From positions 1-38,766 of the forward strand of contig JAPOYD010000131.1 of assembly GCA_026706735.1 (NCBI GenBank): a DNA stretch of 38,766 nt. Direction: 5' to 3'. The DNA is from Nitrospinota bacterium. GTDB taxonomy: Bacteria; UBA8248. The notes beneath the pieces were generated by a model. That model made no database searches. It saw only the letters and a list, made by a program, of their open reading frames with translations, and was not told where the DNA came from. A program made the position numbers and the translations under genes. Positions 24,939-34,782 of this stretch are shown here, piece by piece. Positions within the stretch are counted from its first letter, which is position 1. Each line of letters begins with the position of its first letter.

Positions 24939-25895
24939 ATGTCTGATCCCGGGAAGGAAGAAAGCGCACAGAGAGATAGTGGCGCAAAAGGCTGGTTCGG
25001 CAGATTGCGCCAAGGTCTCTCGAAGACGAGAGGGGGTTTTCTCGGCCAAGTGAAGGGTTTGATTGCGGGGCGCATTGATGAGGATACGCTCGAGGAGTTG
25101 GAAGAAGTTCTATACATGGCGGATCTGGGGCCCCTTCTTGTTGAGTCGCTGCTGGAAAAACTAAAAGCCGGAGAGGGCGCGGGTGCGGATGCGAAAACAC
25201 GCGTTCAGGAAATCATGCGCTCTTGCCTGGAAAACCCTGAATGTCCTCCTGCGTTCACGCCTCAGGATCCTCCTGCAGGAGAGCCCAGAATCATTTTATT
25301 GGTGGGCGTCAACGGTGTGGGCAAGACGACGACGGCCGGCAAGCTCGCATCGCGTTACTCGGCCGAAGAACGGAAAGTCATGCTGGCGGCGGGGGATACG
25401 TTTCGGGCCGCAGCCGGTGAGCAATTGGCGGTATGGGCCGAGCGGAACGGATGCGAAATTATTCGTCATCAAGAGGGGGCGGATTCATCCGCCGTGGTGT
25501 ATGACGCCGTTCAGGCGGCGAAGGCGCGCGGCGTCGACGTATTGCTCGTGGATACGGCGGGACGCCTGCATACGAAAAAAAATCTCATGGAGGAACTGAG
25601 AAAGCTCAGACGCGTAACGCAGCGACTCGTCGATACGGCCCCCCATGAGGTGTTGCTCGTATTGGACGCGACATCCGGGCAGAACGTACTCTCCCAGGTG
25701 CGGGAATTCGGCCCGGCCCTGGGCGTAACGGGTCTCGTTCTCACCAAACTCGATGGCACGGCCAGGGGCGGCGTGGCGCTCGGCGCCACTTATGAAAGCG
25801 GCATACCGATACGATATGTCGGCGTGGGCGAGTCGGTGGAAGACCTGCTCGATTTCGACCCGGATGCGTTCATCGAGGCCATTTTCGGCGAATAG
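24939..25895 (+). CDS. ftsY: Signal recognition particle receptor FtsY
   Basis: A 318-residue SRP-receptor GTPase that docks ribosome-SRP complexes at the inner membrane. A short charged A-region is followed by the N helical domain (about 25-100) and the G domain: P-loop GVNGVGKTTTAGKLA (about 122), DTFRAAAGEQL, DTAGRLHTKKNLMEEL (about 204) and TKLDGTARGG (about 268). The long acidic A domain of E. coli is absent, as in many bacteria. I prefer ATG 24939; an upstream in-frame TTG (24909) lies in the tail of the terminator. The ribosome site is weak. It converges on the PBP gene. Confidence 0.95.
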   Translation: MSDPGKEESAQRDSGAKGWFGRLRQGLSKTRGGFLGQVKGLIAGRIDEDTLEELEEVLYMADLGPLLVESLLEKLKAGEGAGADAKTRVQEIMRSCLENPECPPAFTPQDPPAGEPRIILLVGVNGVGKTTTAGKLASRYSAEERKVMLAAGDTFRAAAGEQLAVWAERNGCEIIRHQEGADSSAVVYDAVQAAKARGVDVLLVDTAGRLHTKKNLMEELRKLRRVTQRLVDTAPHEVLLVLDATSGQNVLSQVREFGPALGVTGLVLTKLDGTARGGVALGATYESGIPIRYVGVGESVEDLLDFDPDAFIEAIFGE

Positions 25896-25988
25896 TCCTT
25901 TGGGCGGCCTTTTTCGGGAAAACAGGATAACCCAATATATATCAACCATATAGCCTGAATAAATTTATCTTTATTTATCTTTATTTAT

Positions 25989-26017
25989 CGAATTTTACGG
26001 AAATTCGCCCGTTTTTG
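25989..26017 (+). terminator. Possible intrinsic terminator after ftsY
   Basis: A perfect 7-bp stem CGAATTT (25989-25995) with AAATTCG (26001-26007), loop TACGG, followed by CCCGTTTTTG. It lies about 95 bases beyond the ftsY stop. The stem is AT-rich, so strength is uncertain. Confidence 0.35.
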
Positions 26018-26080
26018 AAAACAGACGATCCATGGTATCGCCAGGCGGTCCTGCCATGCGCCCGGGAAACCGCACAGGCG

Positions 26081-26094
26081 GCAAATGCGGGCAA
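26081..26094 (+). repeat. Third copy of the GCAAATGCGGGCAA repeat
   Basis: Fourteen of the 15 bases of the direct repeats at 4166 and 11118 recur here, again followed by an ACGCGCG-type tail and with a GATAAAT/ATTTATC periodic tract about 95 bases upstream, like copy 1. Confidence 0.5.
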
Positions 26095-26287
26095 ACGCGC
26101 GTAAGCGTGTTCGGCAACGGGCCCGGCGCGTCCAGTGAGCGGGAGAGGCGGCATCCCGCCTCCGGTTCCGCCGTTTCACGGAAGATCGGCGATGACGGCG
26201 TTTGCGCGCCGGAGACGGAACCCGGCTCCGGGTTGAGGCGCTCGCAATGACGGCGAACAGGCCCCCCGAATGGAGCGCGTCTGCGTC

Positions 26288-28510
26288 TCAACCCCCGTTC
26301 AGCATCGCCGGCAGGCGGGATTTCTGCGCGCAGGGCTCCGAGGGTTCCGTGCCTTCCACGAATGCTTCCAGTATCGGTTCCCCCTCGCACCAGGCCGAGG
26401 GCAACTGGCCGGAGCGCGAATCCACCTTCACCAGCGTGATGCCGGGCGGCGGCTCGGGATTCCGCACTTCCGATTCTCTGCCTTCGAGCCAGCCCTTCAT
26501 CGCTTCGATCCAGATGGGCAGGGCCGCGCTGCCGCCCGAGGCCCGGTAGCCCATGTGCTTGTTGTCGTCGCGGCCGACCCAGACCCCCAGAACGAGATCT
26601 TCCGAGAAGCCGATGAACCAGGCGTCCCGGAATTCGTTCGTGGTCCCTGTTTTCCCGGCCAGAAATGCGCCGATATCTTTGGCTTTTTTCCCGGTTCCGT
26701 TCGTGATGACGCCGCGCAGCAGCATTTTCGTCTGGTACGCCGTCTCGGGCGTGATGGCGAGGTGCGTCGTGGGAACGTTTTCCTCCAGGACCCGGTTTCT
26801 TCCGTCGGTGACCCTCGTGATTTCATAGGGCCGCGCATACACGCCCCGCGTCGCGAATGGAATGTAGGAAGCCGTGAACTGGTACGGCGACACCTCGATG
26901 GAGCCGAGCGCGAGCGAAAGATACGGGTTCATCTTCGAGCGGATGCCGAGCCGGTGTGCGAAGGTGACGGCCTTTTGCGGCCCCAGTTGGTCCAGCAGCT
27001 TGATGGTCGCCAGATTGAGTGACGACTCCAGGGTTTTTCTCATGGTGACGGGGCCATAGAACTTGTTGGTGTAGTTTCTGGGCTTCCAGTCCTTGAGCGT
27101 CCCCGGCATGCGGCGAACGAAGGGGGTATCCATGAGAATGTGCGCAGGCGTGTAGCCCAGGGAAAGGGCCGTCCCCATGATGATGGGCTTGAATGCCGAA
27201 CCCGGTTGGCGCCGCGCCTGGGTGGCCCGGTTGTACGGGAAACGGCGGAAGTTGGTTCCTCCCGTCAGGGCGCGAAGCGCTCCGGTTTTGGTATCGAATG
27301 CGATGACGGCGCCTTGCACGGTCTCCTGCCAGTCCAGGAAGAGTTTTTTCGACGCGCGGTCCACCTTGATCACGCGCCCCAGAAGCAGATCGCCTTCCCT
27401 GAGCCTTTTGGGGTCGATGTGTCCGGGAAGAAGCATCTCCGCTTCGTAGTCCCCGATGATTCCGCTCACCATCTTCCCGGTAATGTCCAGAACGTGGAAC
27501 TGGAATCCGTTCCCCAAGCGCGGCGGCCTCTTGAGTTCCGTTCCGGGTTTCTTGAAGCCGCGCTTTATGTTGATTCTTTCCACCCCGTTGACGAGCGCCT
27601 TGTGAGCCATTTTCTGCAAGCCGATATCGACCGTCGTATGAATTTGCAGACCGCTTTTGTACAGCGATTGCCCGAACCTGCGGCTGAGGCCGAGGCGGGT
27701 TTTTTCGATGAAGTAGGCGGCTTCGGGTACGACGTTGGTCATCTTCGGAATGACGCGGATCGGCTCTTCCCGCGTGCTTTTCGCCTGCTCTTCGGTGATG
27801 AAGCCCGACACCCGCATCCTCTCGATCACCAGGTTGCGCCGCGCCAGCGCTTTTTCGGGATTGACTTTGGGGCTGAACCGCGTTGGAGCTTTGGGCAGTC
27901 CAGCAATCATGGCGGATTCGGCCAGAGTGAGCTGAGCGACCGTTTTCCCGAAATAAATTTGGGCCGCCGCCTGCACGCCGTACGCCCCGCTGCCGAGGTA
28001 GATTTGATTCATGTAGAATTCGAGTATTTCATCTTTTGTGAAGCGTCGTTCAATCTCCAGGGCCAGTAATGCTTCCCGGATTTTTCGCTTGAGTTTTCTT
28101 TCCGGCGTCAGGAAGAGGACTTTCGCCAACTGCTGGGTAATGGTGCTGCCTCCCTGCACGAATTGGCCCGCGAGCACGTTCTTGACGAAAGCCCGGAAAA
28201 TATCGGGATAGCTGACGCCCGGGTGGTCATAGAATCGGCTGTCTTCTATGGCCAGGAATGCTTGTTGCAGGGTGGTGGGGATTTGCTTCAAGGGGATGGG
28301 TTTTCTTCTTTCCTGGTACAATTCCGCGAGCAGTTCGCCTCCGCGGGCGTAAATGCGCGTAATGGTGTTGGGTTTATAATTCTGGAGACGCTCGAGTTCG
28401 GGAAAATCGTAAAAATAAGTAAAGCTCGCGCCGATCCCCAGACCGCATAAAATGGCCAGGACGCCCAGCGTGAGAAGGGTTGTTTTTCCGCGTCCGGAAC
28501 GGGGCAACAA
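26288..28510 (-). CDS. mrcA: Class A penicillin-binding protein 1A (bifunctional)
   Basis: A 740-residue inner-membrane enzyme that polymerises and cross-links peptidoglycan. A membrane span lies at about 10-33 (TLLTLGVLAILCGLGIGASF). The glycosyltransferase domain shows AIEDSRFYDHPGV (catalytic Glu89) and QGGSTITQQLAK; the transpeptidase domain shows SAFKP (SxxK, near 438), SSLNLA (SxN) and KTGTTNEF (near 618). An OB-like insert lies between them. Start is TTG 28510, eight bases after AGAGGA. It has its own promoter on the minus strand (28576-28604) and converges on ftsY. All catalytic motifs are intact. Confidence 0.96.
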   Translation of the reverse strand: MLPRSGRGKTTLLTLGVLAILCGLGIGASFTYFYDFPELERLQNYKPNTITRIYARGGELLAELYQERRKPIPLKQIPTTLQQAFLAIEDSRFYDHPGVSYPDIFRAFVKNVLAGQFVQGGSTITQQLAKVLFLTPERKLKRKIREALLALEIERRFTKDEILEFYMNQIYLGSGAYGVQAAAQIYFGKTVAQLTLAESAMIAGLPKAPTRFSPKVNPEKALARRNLVIERMRVSGFITEEQAKSTREEPIRVIPKMTNVVPEAAYFIEKTRLGLSRRFGQSLYKSGLQIHTTVDIGLQKMAHKALVNGVERINIKRGFKKPGTELKRPPRLGNGFQFHVLDITGKMVSGIIGDYEAEMLLPGHIDPKRLREGDLLLGRVIKVDRASKKLFLDWQETVQGAVIAFDTKTGALRALTGGTNFRRFPYNRATQARRQPGSAFKPIIMGTALSLGYTPAHILMDTPFVRRMPGTLKDWKPRNYTNKFYGPVTMRKTLESSLNLATIKLLDQLGPQKAVTFAHRLGIRSKMNPYLSLALGSIEVSPYQFTASYIPFATRGVYARPYEITRVTDGRNRVLEENVPTTHLAITPETAYQTKMLLRGVITNGTGKKAKDIGAFLAGKTGTTNEFRDAWFIGFSEDLVLGVWVGRDDNKHMGYRASGGSAALPIWIEAMKGWLEGRESEVRNPEPPPGITLVKVDSRSGQLPSAWCEGEPILEAFVEGTEPSEPCAQKSRLPAMLNGG

Positions 28511-28550
28511 CGGATTGATCCTCTTGGGAAAGGCGAATTTTCGAAGCGTC

Positions 28551-28569
28551 TCTCCGCATTTTGCGGAGA
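28551..28569 (-). promoter_or_regulatory. 5'-terminal stem-loop in the PBP leader
   Basis: TCTCCGCA (28551-28558) and TGCGGAGA (28562-28569) form a perfect 8-bp stem with a TTT loop. The promoter at 28576-28604 predicts transcription starting near 28569, so the hairpin would be at the very 5' end of the mRNA, where it could protect against 5'-dependent decay. Confidence 0.45.
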
Positions 28570-28575
28570 CTTTGC

Positions 28576-28604
28576 ATTATAAATTTGCGACGTCCTTTTC
28601 GCAA
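28576..28604 (-). promoter_or_regulatory. Sigma70-type promoter for the PBP1A gene
   Basis: On the minus strand, TTGCGA (28599-28604) and a perfect TATAAT (28576-28581) with a 17-base spacer. It is back to back with a possible promoter for the HNH gene. Confidence 0.7.
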
Positions 28605-28628
28605 TCACAGAAAAAAAGCGATCGTTCG

Positions 28629-28657
28629 TTGACAAGGGCGGGCGGGGTCTACATAAA
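28629..28657 (+). promoter_or_regulatory. Possible promoter for the HNH gene
   Basis: A perfect TTGACA (28629-28634) is followed by CATAAA (28652-28657) at a 17-base spacing, or TACATA at 15. The -10 is poor, so this is tentative. Confidence 0.4.
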
Positions 28658-28716
28658 GGGATGCGCAAATCGTGTGTGTATCCCGTCGCCCACTTGTCTC
28701 AAGGGGAGCGTATAGG

Positions 28717-29244
28717 GTGATTGAGCAATCACGCGTCCTGGTGCTCAACCAGACATATGAGCCGATAAATGTCTGCAACGCTCGTCGTGCGATTCGCATG
28801 ATGATCACCGGAAAAGCCGATACCGTTGAGACGAACGGTTTGCTCGTCCGCAGCGAAGCGATGGAGTTTCACCTTCCCGCCGTCATACGGCTGAGAACGT
28901 ATGTGTATGTTCCGCGCCGAAGCCAGATTCCGTTCAGCAAAAAGAACGTGATGCGCCGCGACGAGAATACCTGTCAGTATTGCGGGGCGAAAGGCGGATA
29001 TTTGACGGTGGATCATGTCTTGCCGCGTTCCCGCGGCGGCCGCTCCACGTGGGAGAATGTGGTTTGCAGTTGCCGGAAATGCAATGCGAAAAAAGGGGAC
29101 CGCACGCCTGACGAAGCCAGACTGAAGCTGAAAGAACAGCCCCGTAAACCGAAATCGTTCATATTCCACCACCTGAATCATCGTTTTCCCCGTGCAGTGC
29201 AGCAAGTATGGGAAAAATACCTCAGGCCCACGCCGCTCGCCTGA
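28717..29244 (+). CDS. HNH endonuclease domain protein
   Basis: A 175-residue protein. The N-terminal half (SRVLVLNQTYEPINVCNARR) is the extension typical of a widespread family of stand-alone bacterial HNH proteins; the HNH/zinc-finger core has CQYCG (near 86-90), VDHVLPRSRGG (near 98-108) and the second cysteine pair in CRKCN (near 119-123), followed by NAKKGDRTP. The fold nicks or cuts DNA, but the biological role of this family is not settled. Start is GTG 28717, eight bases after AAGGGGAG; an in-frame upstream start adds residues before the ribosome site. It lies upstream of uvrB, which is suggestive of a repair link but not proof. Confidence 0.9.
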   Translation: MIEQSRVLVLNQTYEPINVCNARRAIRMMITGKADTVETNGLLVRSEAMEFHLPAVIRLRTYVYVPRRSQIPFSKKNVMRRDENTCQYCGAKGGYLTVDHVLPRSRGGRSTWENVVCSCRKCNAKKGDRTPDEARLKLKEQPRKPKSFIFHHLNHRFPRAVQQVWEKYLRPTPLA

Positions 29245-29253
29245 CCCGCAAGG

Positions 29254-29292
29254 TTTATCGGCTTTCCTTTATCCGCTAAACTTTTATCCGCT
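29254..29292 (+). repeat. Three phased TTTATCSGCT repeats upstream of uvrB
   Basis: TTTATCGGCT at 29254-29263, TTTATCCGCT at 29268-29277 and 29283-29292, spaced 14 and 15 bases. They lie between the HNH stop and the uvrB start at 29331. They may be protein-binding sites; no E. coli-type LexA box is seen. Confidence 0.45.
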
Positions 29293-29330
29293 CGTTTTCG
29301 GGCGCCTGAGTCGGAGGCAGAGGACCCTTC

Positions 29331-31340
29331 ATGAGCAGCTTCGAACTCCATTCGAAATTCTCTCCCACGGGCGATCAGCCCGAGGCGATAGACGCCATCG
29401 TTCGCCAGTTCGAAGAGGGTCAGAATCACCAGGTTCTCCTGGGCGTCACCGGTTCGGGCAAGACGTTCACGGTGGCGAACGTCATCGCGAAGATGGGGAA
29501 ACCCACGCTCGTCATCGCCCATAACAAAACCCTGGCCGCGCAGCTTTATAATGAATTCAAGGGGTTTTTCCCCAACAACGCGGTGGAGTATTTCGTCAGC
29601 TATTATGACTACTATCAGCCCGAAGCCTACGTCCCTACCACGGATACGTTCATCGAAAAAGACGCCTCCATCAACGATGAGCTGGACTGCCTGCGCCACG
29701 CGGCCACGCGCTCCGCGTTGATGCGTGAGGACGTCATCGTTGTGGCGAGCGTGAGTTCCATCTACGGGCTGGGCTCGCCGGCGGATTATTTCGATCTGCA
29801 CATCGATATTTCCGTCGGCATGGAGATGGATCGTGAGGAGTTGCTCACGCAATTGGTAAGGATTCAGTATCGGCGTTCGGATGCGGCTTTGCGCCGCGCT
29901 TCTTTCCGCGCGCGCGGGGATGTCGTCGAAATCATACCCGCCCACGAAGAAGAACAGGCGATTCGCGTCGAATTCTTTGGAGAAGAAATCGACAGCATCA
30001 CAGAGATAGAACCGTTGAGGGGAATCGCTCTAAGAAAACTCGATCGGGTGGAGATTTATCCAAACAGCCACTACATCACGCCCGAGGAAAGGCTCTCGAC
30101 CGCCATCGAGGCCATTCAGAAGGAATTGTGGGAGCATGTGGCGGAGCTCAATGCGCAAGACAAGTCTTATGAAGCGCAGCGCCTGCAGCAGCGGACCCTG
30201 CAGGACATCGAGATGCTCCGCGAAGTCGGCTACTGCCACGGAGTGGAGAACTACAGTCTGCACCTGGACGGCCGCTTGGCAGGCGAGCCGCCCGCGACCC
30301 TGTTCTCGTATTTTTCCCGGGATCACCTGGTGGTGATAGACGAGAGCCACCAGAGCATCCCCCAGCTCAGGGGAATGTACCGGGGAGATCGATCCCGCAA
30401 GGAAACCCTGGTGGCGTATGGCTTCAGGCTGCCGTCGGCTTTGGATAATCGCCCGCTCGAGATGAAAGAGTTCGAGGCGAATCTCAAGAACACGATCTAT
30501 GTTTCGGCGACTCCCGGACCTTATGAACTGGAGAAGAGCGAAGGCGTCGTGGTGGAGCGGTTGCAGAGGCCCACCGGCCTGGGCGACCCCCCGGTGGAGG
30601 GTCGGCCCGTGCAGGGGCAGGTGGATGACTTGCTGGCCGAAGTGCGCAAGGTGGCGGCGATGGGGGACCGCGCCCTCGTCACCACCCTGACGAAGCGATT
30701 CGCCGAGGATTTGACGGAATACTACGAGGATTTGGGCGTCCGGGTCCGCTACATGCACAGCGACATCGACGCGCTCGAGCGGGTGCGGATCATCCGCGAC
30801 CTGCGCTCGGGCGTTTTTGACGTGCTGATCGGCATCAATCTGCTGCGGGAAGGGCTCGATTTGCCCGAAGTCGCTCTCGTCGCCGTATTCGATGCGGACA
30901 AGGAAGGTTTCCTGCGCTCGGAAACTTCCCTGATCCAGACCTCGGGCCGCGCGGCGAGGCACATAAAAGGCCGGGTCATCATGTATGCGGACCGCATTAC
31001 CGACAGCATGCGCCGCGCCCTGGATGAGATGGACAGAAGAAGGAGCATCCAGATCGCCTACAACGAGGCGAACGGGGTTGTCCCCCGCTCCATCAGCCGC
31101 AGGATGGACGAACTTCTCGAAGCCACCGCCGTGCAGGGTGACGGCGACCCCTACCCGTGGGGTGAGGTGGATGCGCCGGAATTCTCGGAACTCGACGCGG
31201 CGACGCTCGATGAGCTTCGCGCCCGGATGCATGAGGCGGCTCAGAAGCTTGAATTTGAAAAGGCCGCCGGGATTCGTGACAAGATTCTCGCCATCGAGCG
31301 TCGCCAGCTTGGCCTCAAGCCCTCCAGAATCGCGACATGA
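29331..31340 (+). CDS. uvrB: Excinuclease ABC subunit B
   Basis: A 669-residue DNA-damage recognition helicase of nucleotide excision repair. Walker A is [13 protein letters not shown] (about 39); the beta-hairpin follows in [12 protein letters not shown]; the motif II region is [12 protein letters not shown] (about 335), and motifs V-VI are [11 protein letters not shown] and QTSGRAARH. The C-terminal UVR domain (about 630-665) has [11 protein letters not shown] for UvrC binding. The ATG has AGAGGA about eight bases upstream. The stop overlaps the uvrC start as ATGA. Length is normal. Confidence 0.98.
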   Translation: MSSFELHSKFSPTGDQPEAIDAIVRQFEEGQNHQVLLGVTGSGKTFTVANVIAKMGKPTLVIAHNKTLAAQLYNEFKGFFPNNAVEYFVSYYDYYQPEAYVPTTDTFIEKDASINDELDCLRHAATRSALMREDVIVVASVSSIYGLGSPADYFDLHIDISVGMEMDREELLTQLVRIQYRRSDAALRRASFRARGDVVEIIPAHEEEQAIRVEFFGEEIDSITEIEPLRGIALRKLDRVEIYPNSHYITPEERLSTAIEAIQKELWEHVAELNAQDKSYEAQRLQQRTLQDIEMLREVGYCHGVENYSLHLDGRLAGEPPATLFSYFSRDHLVVIDESHQSIPQLRGMYRGDRSRKETLVAYGFRLPSALDNRPLEMKEFEANLKNTIYVSATPGPYELEKSEGVVVERLQRPTGLGDPPVEGRPVQGQVDDLLAEVRKVAAMGDRALVTTLTKRFAEDLTEYYEDLGVRVRYMHSDIDALERVRIIRDLRSGVFDVLIGINLLREGLDLPEVALVAVFDADKEGFLRSETSLIQTSGRAARHIKGRVIMYADRITDSMRRALDEMDRRRSIQIAYNEANGVVPRSISRRMDELLEATAVQGDGDPYPWGEVDAPEFSELDAATLDELRARMHEAAQKLEFEKAAGIRDKILAIERRQLGLKPSRIAT

Positions 31341-33250
31341 ATGATTCCGTGATTTCCCCCAGCTCTGTTTCCTTGGGCGAGGATCGCTCGTTTTTGAAAT
31401 CCTTGCCCGAAAGGCCGGGGATATACATTTTCAGGAACCGGGCGGGGGACGTGCTCTACGTCGGCAAGGCCTTGCGCCTGAGAAGCCGGGTGCGCAGCTA
31501 CTTCGCAAAAAGGGCGGGCCGGGGCCCCTGGATTCAGAAGATGGTGGAGGAATCATCCACGTTAGAGCACATCGTGACGGCCAATGAAATCGAGGCGCTT
31601 ATCCTGGAGAGCAATTATGTAAAAAAGCACAAACCCCGCCACAACGTGCTCCTGCGCGACGACAAGCATTTCCCCTACATGAAGCTGAGCACGAGCGAGG
31701 ACTACCCCCGCCTGAGCATCGTTCGCCGCCCCGCGGGAGACGGCGATTCCTACCTGGGGCCCTTCCCGTCGGCGAGCAGCCTGAGGCGCACGATTCGCTT
31801 CCTGCAGAAGACGTTTCACATCAGGCCCTGCACGGGCGGCCTGGAAGACAAGACGGCGAAGCGGTGCATCTATTTCCAGATGGGCCAGTGCCTGGGGCCG
31901 TGTGATGATTATCAAAGCCGCGAATCGTATCGGAGCGGCGTCGACGACGCTCTGGATTTTCTTAAGGGGAAAAACCGGGAGCTGGTTCGAAGGCTAAAGA
32001 AACAGATGCAGGTGCATTCAGAGGATTTGCAATACGAAGCCGCCGCCAAGGTGAGGGATCAGATTCGGGGCATCGAGCACGTCACCGAGCGGCAGACCAT
32101 GCTGTCCGTGAAAGGGGGCGATCAGGATGTGCTCGGCTGCCACCGGGAGGAAGAGAAAGCGACGTTTCGCCTGTTTTTCATTCGGGGCGGCAGGCTGTTG
32201 GGAGACCAGGGATTCCATGTGGCCGCCCGCGAAGGCGTTCCAGACGGAGAAGTCGTATCCGCGTTCGTGAAACAGTATTACGCAGGCAAGACGTTTTTCC
32301 CCGATGAGGTGCTCCTGCCCTCCGTCGTGGGCGATGCTTCGCTCATCGGAGAGTGGCTGTCCGAAAAACGTGGCAAAAAGGTGTCCGTTTTTCATCCCCG
32401 ACGGGGAAACAAGCGTCGACTGGTCGAGATGGCGAGCGAGAACGCATCGCACGCCCAGGAGCAGGAAAAAGCCCAGCTCGGCAAGGAACAGCAAACGCTG
32501 GAAGAGATTCGCCAGGCGCTGGGACTCGAGGAGTTGCCGGTGCGCATAGAGGCTTTCGACGTATCGAATCTGCAGGGAAGCAACATCGTCGGCGCCAGCG
32601 TCATGTTCCAGGAGGGACGCCCGCTGAAGGACGGCTACCGCCGTTACAAGATCAAGAGCGTGGCGGAATCGCCGGATGATTATTCCTCCATGCGCGAGAT
32701 TGTTTTCAGGCGCCTGGAGCGTCTGGTGAACGAGGGCGGCGAGATGCCCGATCTGCTGCTGATCGACGGCGGGAAGGGGCAGCTCTCATCGGCGGCCTCG
32801 GCCCTCGAGGAACTTGGGCTTGCGGACGTTGCGCTCTGCGCGATTGCGAAGGGCAGGAGTTCCGAGAACCCCGAAGCGCAGGATGTCATTTTCCTTCCCG
32901 GTCAGTCGGACCCCATCAGGCTCCAGGAGGGAAGCGCGCCGAAGCTCATGCTCCAGAAAATCCGCGATGAGGTGCACCGCTTCGTCCTGACGTTCCACCG
33001 GACGCGCCGCAGGCGCACCACGCTGAAGAGCGGCCTCGATGACGTGCCCGGCTTGGGCCCCAAGCGCAGGCGCGCGCTTCTGAGAACCTTCGGGAGCCTG
33101 CGGGGCGTTTTGGAAGCGGACGACCTCAAACTCCTGGAAGTGGAGGGTATCACGCCGAAACTCGTCGCCGCCTTGCGTGAAAAGCTCGGGGGTGAGAGCG
33201 CCCTCGCCGAAGGAGCCGGGAAAGGCGCTTCCCGGATTAGCGAATCTTGA
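31337..33250 (+). CDS. uvrC: Excinuclease ABC subunit C
   Basis: A 637-residue dual-incision nuclease. The N-terminal GIY-YIG domain (about 20-100: [19 protein letters not shown]) makes the 3' cut; a UVR motif lies at about 218-245; the RNase H-like domain has FDVSNLQG with Asp408 and makes the 5' cut; a helix-hairpin-helix pair (about 560-625) contains [18 protein letters not shown] and [17 protein letters not shown] 31337 overlaps the uvrB stop by four bases, showing coupling. The stop overlaps the lnt start. Confidence 0.97.
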   Translation: MNDSVISPSSVSLGEDRSFLKSLPERPGIYIFRNRAGDVLYVGKALRLRSRVRSYFAKRAGRGPWIQKMVEESSTLEHIVTANEIEALILESNYVKKHKPRHNVLLRDDKHFPYMKLSTSEDYPRLSIVRRPAGDGDSYLGPFPSASSLRRTIRFLQKTFHIRPCTGGLEDKTAKRCIYFQMGQCLGPCDDYQSRESYRSGVDDALDFLKGKNRELVRRLKKQMQVHSEDLQYEAAAKVRDQIRGIEHVTERQTMLSVKGGDQDVLGCHREEEKATFRLFFIRGGRLLGDQGFHVAAREGVPDGEVVSAFVKQYYAGKTFFPDEVLLPSVVGDASLIGEWLSEKRGKKVSVFHPRRGNKRRLVEMASENASHAQEQEKAQLGKEQQTLEEIRQALGLEELPVRIEAFDVSNLQGSNIVGASVMFQEGRPLKDGYRRYKIKSVAESPDDYSSMREIVFRRLERLVNEGGEMPDLLLIDGGKGQLSSAASALEELGLADVALCAIAKGRSSENPEAQDVIFLPGQSDPIRLQEGSAPKLMLQKIRDEVHRFVLTFHRTRRRRTTLKSGLDDVPGLGPKRRRALLRTFGSLRGVLEADDLKLLEVEGITPKLVAALREKLGGESALAEGAGKGASRISES

Positions 33251-34782
33251 AAGCGAAGGACATAGGCTATTCCATTTTCTCGGGCCTTTTGGTCGCGTCG
33301 TTGTTCCCGCCGTTTCAGTTCGAGGTGATGGCCTGGATCGCGCTCGTTCCCCTCCTTTGGGTGCTCGAGGGCAAAAAACCGCATGAAGCGTTTGTGCTTG
33401 GGTTGGTGAGCGGCCTGGTTTCATTCGGAATCATCATATGGTGGGTGAAGATTTCCATGGCCACCTATGGCGGCCTGCCCGAGATGCTTGCGTGGCTGAT
33501 TACCATTGTCCTCGCGGTTTATCTGGCGCTTTACCCGGCGCTGTTCGCATTTTTCATGGTGCGCATACATGCCGGCGGCACTTTTCTCACTTTTCTCATG
33601 GCGGCGCCTCTGTGGGTCTCTCTGGAACTCTTGCGCGCCTACTTCATGTCCGGCTTCCCGTGGGCGCTGCTGGGCTATAGCCAGTACCGCTATTTACACG
33701 TCATCCAAATCGCCGATCTGGTGGGCGTGTACGGCGTGTCGTTCTTCATCGTGTTCGTCAACGCGGCGATCTGGCATTTCTTCCGTTTTCCGCGAAAGGC
33801 GCCCTATGCCCTCGTCATCGTCGTTTCGCTCATGGCGGCGTTCGTCTGGGGTTATGGATATCTGCGGCTCCATGAAGTGCCCATCGAAACGCGAGGCGAG
33901 AAGCGCGCGGTCGGCATCGTACAGGGCAACGTCGATCAGTCCGTGAAATGGTCTCCCAAGTGGCGGAGGGGCATTCTCGAGAAGATGGGAAAGCTGACGA
34001 AGGACTTGAGGGGTCGTTTCACAACAGGTGAATCCTCCGCTCCACCCGTCATCGTCTGGCCGGAAGCGGCGGCGCCCCTTGTCTACCAGCGCCACGCATC
34101 CGAGAGAAGGCATCTCCGACAACTCGCGAAAGATACGAACTCCTACTTGCTCTTCGGCGTCCTCGGGAGGCGTGACGTGAAACAAGGCCCTAAATTGACG
34201 AACTCGGCCTATCTCCTCGATCCGGACGGCGAGGAAACCGGCCGGTACGACAAGATGCACCTGCTGCCCTTCGGTGAATATGTCCCGCTCGCCAAATTGC
34301 TGTTTTTCGTGAAAAAACTCGTGCCCGTGATTGGGGCGTTCAAGCCCGGGGAAAAGCCTGAGATATTTGACGCCGCGCAAGGGAAATTCGGCGTCCTGAT
34401 CTGTTTCGAGGTGATTTTCCCCCGCGTGGTGCGGCGTATGGCGAACGCGCAGTATCTCGTCAACATCACGAACGATGCGTGGTTCGGCGAAACGGCGGCT
34501 TCCGAGCAGCACCTCTCGATGGTGGCGTTCCGGGCGGTGGAATTCCGTATGCCCATCGTTCGCTCGGCCAATACGGGAATCAGCGCGCTGATCGACCCCA
34601 CCGGAGCGATTCGGGTGAGAAGCCCCCTTTTCGAGGAGTGGATACACGCTGACGTCATTTCCCTGAAAAAAGACGGCCCCAGCATTTATGCGCGGATAGG
34701 GGATATGTTTGCCTATATCTGTGTTTTCTTTTCCGCCGCGGCGGTATTATTGTTCCGCTCCAGACGGAGCTCTCGGATGTGA
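33247..34782 (+). CDS. lnt: Apolipoprotein N-acyltransferase
   Basis: A 511-residue inner-membrane enzyme that adds the third acyl chain to lipoproteins. The N-terminal about 200 residues hold several membrane spans; the nitrilase-like periplasmic domain has the triad Glu273 (WPEAAA), Lys336 (YDKMHLLPFGE) and Cys386 (LICFEVIFP); a last span (FAYICVFFSAAAVLLF) is at the C-terminus. Start is TTG 33247, overlapping the uvrC TGA in the string TTGA. Co-expression with uvrBC appears accidental. It implies a Gram-negative envelope, with the lolC-like gene further downstream. Confidence 0.96.
   Translation: MKAKDIGYSIFSGLLVASLFPPFQFEVMAWIALVPLLWVLEGKKPHEAFVLGLVSGLVSFGIIIWWVKISMATYGGLPEMLAWLITIVLAVYLALYPALFAFFMVRIHAGGTFLTFLMAAPLWVSLELLRAYFMSGFPWALLGYSQYRYLHVIQIADLVGVYGVSFFIVFVNAAIWHFFRFPRKAPYALVIVVSLMAAFVWGYGYLRLHEVPIETRGEKRAVGIVQGNVDQSVKWSPKWRRGILEKMGKLTKDLRGRFTTGESSAPPVIVWPEAAAPLVYQRHASERRHLRQLAKDTNSYLLFGVLGRRDVKQGPKLTNSAYLLDPDGEETGRYDKMHLLPFGEYVPLAKLLFFVKKLVPVIGAFKPGEKPEIFDAAQGKFGVLICFEVIFPRVVRRMANAQYLVNITNDAWFGETAASEQHLSMVAFRAVEFRMPIVRSANTGISALIDPTGAIRVRSPLFEEWIHADVISLKKDGPSIYARIGDMFAYICVFFSAAAVLLFRSRRSSRM

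Larger units (their letters stand above)
25896..26287. other. Convergent intergenic region with repeats
   Basis: About 390 bases with no credible gene. It contains ATTTATC at 25963, 25973 and 25983 (ten-base period), a terminator-like hairpin at 25989-26007, GCAAATGCGGGCAA at 26081-26094 (also at 4167 and 11119), and GCGCTCGCAATGACGGCG near 26237-26254, part of a widely dispersed CGTCATTGCGAGC-type repeat. Several GC-rich inverted segments lie between. Confidence 0.6.

Noticed and set aside
25896-26287. Small open frames between ftsY and the PBP gene
   Set aside because: They cross repeat motifs and hairpins, lack ribosome sites and show no protein-like composition.
29254-29292. LexA-type SOS box for uvrB
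   Set aside because: No CTGT-N8-ACAG or similar dyad is present; only the direct repeats are seen.
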